NCBI RefSeq assembly: GCF_003173775.1
Contig: NZ_CP029552.1
Location: 6,221,001-6,285,000, forward strand
Origin: Methylobacterium sp. 17Sr1-1
GTDB taxonomy: Bacteria; Pseudomonadota; Alphaproteobacteria; Rhizobiales; Beijerinckiaceae
Reading direction: 5' to 3'
DNA: 64,000 bases
Below, piece by piece: positions 63,215-64,000 of this stretch (positions are counted from its first letter, which is position 1; the number at the start of each line of letters is the position of its first letter). The notes beneath the pieces are model-generated. The model was not told the origin of the DNA. It did not search any database and saw nothing but the letters and a program-made list of their open reading frames with translations. The position numbers were made by a program, and so were the translations under genes.

Positions 63215-63600
63215 CGACGTAAAACTCCTCTGGCGGTCTCGAGGAGAGACCGCACCCGGCGAGGCCCGAGCCGCACGAAGAGCCCGGCGACGCCGCTTCA
63301 CGACACGTGATCGTCCATAGTCCCGGCGGGTTAAGCGAAGGTTCCGTCAACCTTGACGGGGTCCCGCCCCCGGCGGGACCGCGCGGCTCCCGCCGCCCTG
63401 AGGCCGAGCCCCGACGACGAGCGCGGGGCGAGCTCCAGACACCGGCAAAATACGGCTACGCTGCGGCGCGGGAGGCCGTCGTCACGCACGCCCGGCCCAT
63501 GTTGCATTCGCGCAACATCGCGGGATCGCGGTCGTTGACGCTTCGTTAACCAAGACCGCCGACCGTCGCGGGATCGACGATCGAGATTCTCTCACAACCG
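63215..63600. other. Divergent upstream region of pal and the response regulator
   Basis: About 386 bases with no credible gene. It has a perfect 9-bp hairpin GGTCCCGCC/GGCGGGACC (63360-63380) and a TTGACG with TTAACC near 63536-63550 that could be part of a promoter for the response regulator. The pal promoter should be in the lower half. Confidence 0.5.
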
Positions 63601-64000
63601 ATGCCCGAGACCCTGCCCCCGCCCTGGACGGCCCAATCGGGTCAGAAACCCTGCGTCCTGATCGTCGAGGACAGCTACATGCTGCTCGAGCTGCTGGTGA
63701 CGCTCTGCGAGCAGCACGGCGTCGCGACGATGACCGCGTCGAGCGGCGAGGCGGCGCTGACCCTGCTGCGCCAGCACGGTTCGCGGATCGACTGGCTCCT
63801 CACCGACATCCGGCTGCCGGGCCTCGTCGACGGCTGGGGCGTGGCCGAGGCCTACCGGCAGATCCAGCCGCACCGGCCGGTGATCTACTCCTCGACCACC
63901 GCCAACCTGAGGCACCCGGCGGTGCCGGGCAGCATCTTCGTCACCAAGCCCTTCGTGATCGCCGACATCCTGCACCTCGCCCGGATGATGGCCAACGAGA
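63601..64000 (+). CDS. Response regulator receiver protein (3' end outside the window)
   Basis: ATG 63601 opens a frame that stays open to the window edge (133 residues). It has a CheY-like receiver fold: acid pair E23/D24 (LIVEDSYMLLE), phosphoacceptor D69 in WLLTDIRLPG, and K116 in FVTKPFVIADILHLA. The first 18 residues are a short extension. An output domain, if any, lies to the right and cannot be seen; single-domain forms are common in this group. Confidence 0.85.
   Translation, partial: MPETLPPPWTAQSGQKPCVLIVEDSYMLLELLVTLCEQHGVATMTASSGEAALTLLRQHGSRIDWLLTDIRLPGLVDGWGVAEAYRQIQPHRPVIYSSTTANLRHPAVPGSIFVTKPFVIADILHLARMMANE

Overview
The window is high-GC, densely coded DNA that looks like a chromosome segment of an alphaproteobacterium of the Hyphomicrobiales, most like Methylobacterium or Methylorubrum. 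That is inference from gene content: an Xdh-like periplasmic molybdenum hydroxylase with a multiheme cytochrome c, the trx/LON/Trm112 block, DUF6894, AAD-polyproline Omp31-like porins, and many small proteins of methylobacterial type. No 16S or other decisive marker is present.

Positions 1 to about 21490 read as the right part of a siphovirus-type prophage. On the + strand come the end of the tape measure gene, the minor-tail genes in lambda order (M-like, DUF1833/L-like, NlpC/K, J-like), a 1674-residue tailspike, four small or medium fibre-type proteins, a GH108 endolysin and three small membrane proteins (lysis cassette), closed by a terminator at 15577-15608. The - strand then carries probable lysogenic-conversion cargo: a glycine-rich surface protein with a C-terminal Hint domain, and a chain of five tightly packed genes (20260 to 18312) headed by an AT-rich gene encoding a zinc-ribbon and membrane protein; one member is a 38-codon membrane ORF. 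Two more small - strand genes follow. A tRNA-Thr(UGU) on the - strand has its 3' end facing the prophage at 21495, so it is the obvious attachment-site candidate. No integrase is in the window and would be expected to the left.

From 21570 the DNA is chromosomal. A luxR-luxI quorum-sensing pair with a divergent XRE regulator is followed by housekeeping and regulatory genes: yciB, an endonuclease III-like glycosylase, trpS, AraC and DUF2000, Lrp/ROK/dctA, a degenerate CYTH protein, and a TetR/MFS divergon. Next come a thioredoxin-TPR/LON/Trm112 group, a cobalamin riboswitch driving a TonB-dependent receptor, a GNAT, and a three-gene periplasmic molybdenum-hydroxylase operon (triheme cytochrome c, 2Fe-2S subunit, Mo subunit).

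An MCP, small DUF proteins, a purine-catabolic pair (5-hydroxyisourate hydrolase and 8-oxoguanine deaminase), a racemase, an M20 peptidase and two paralogous outer-membrane beta-barrels follow. The right end is the conserved cell-envelope block pal-cpoB-tilS-ftsH-glmM, all on the - strand, and a response regulator cut by the window end.

Intergenic structure worth noting: a dispersed palindromic repeat family (27405, 28903, 54239), a second kind of palindromic element (40057), a four-copy 35-bp hairpin array between pal and cpoB, and a nearly perfect ftsH terminator. The J-like tail gene carries a one-base frameshift in a C-run.
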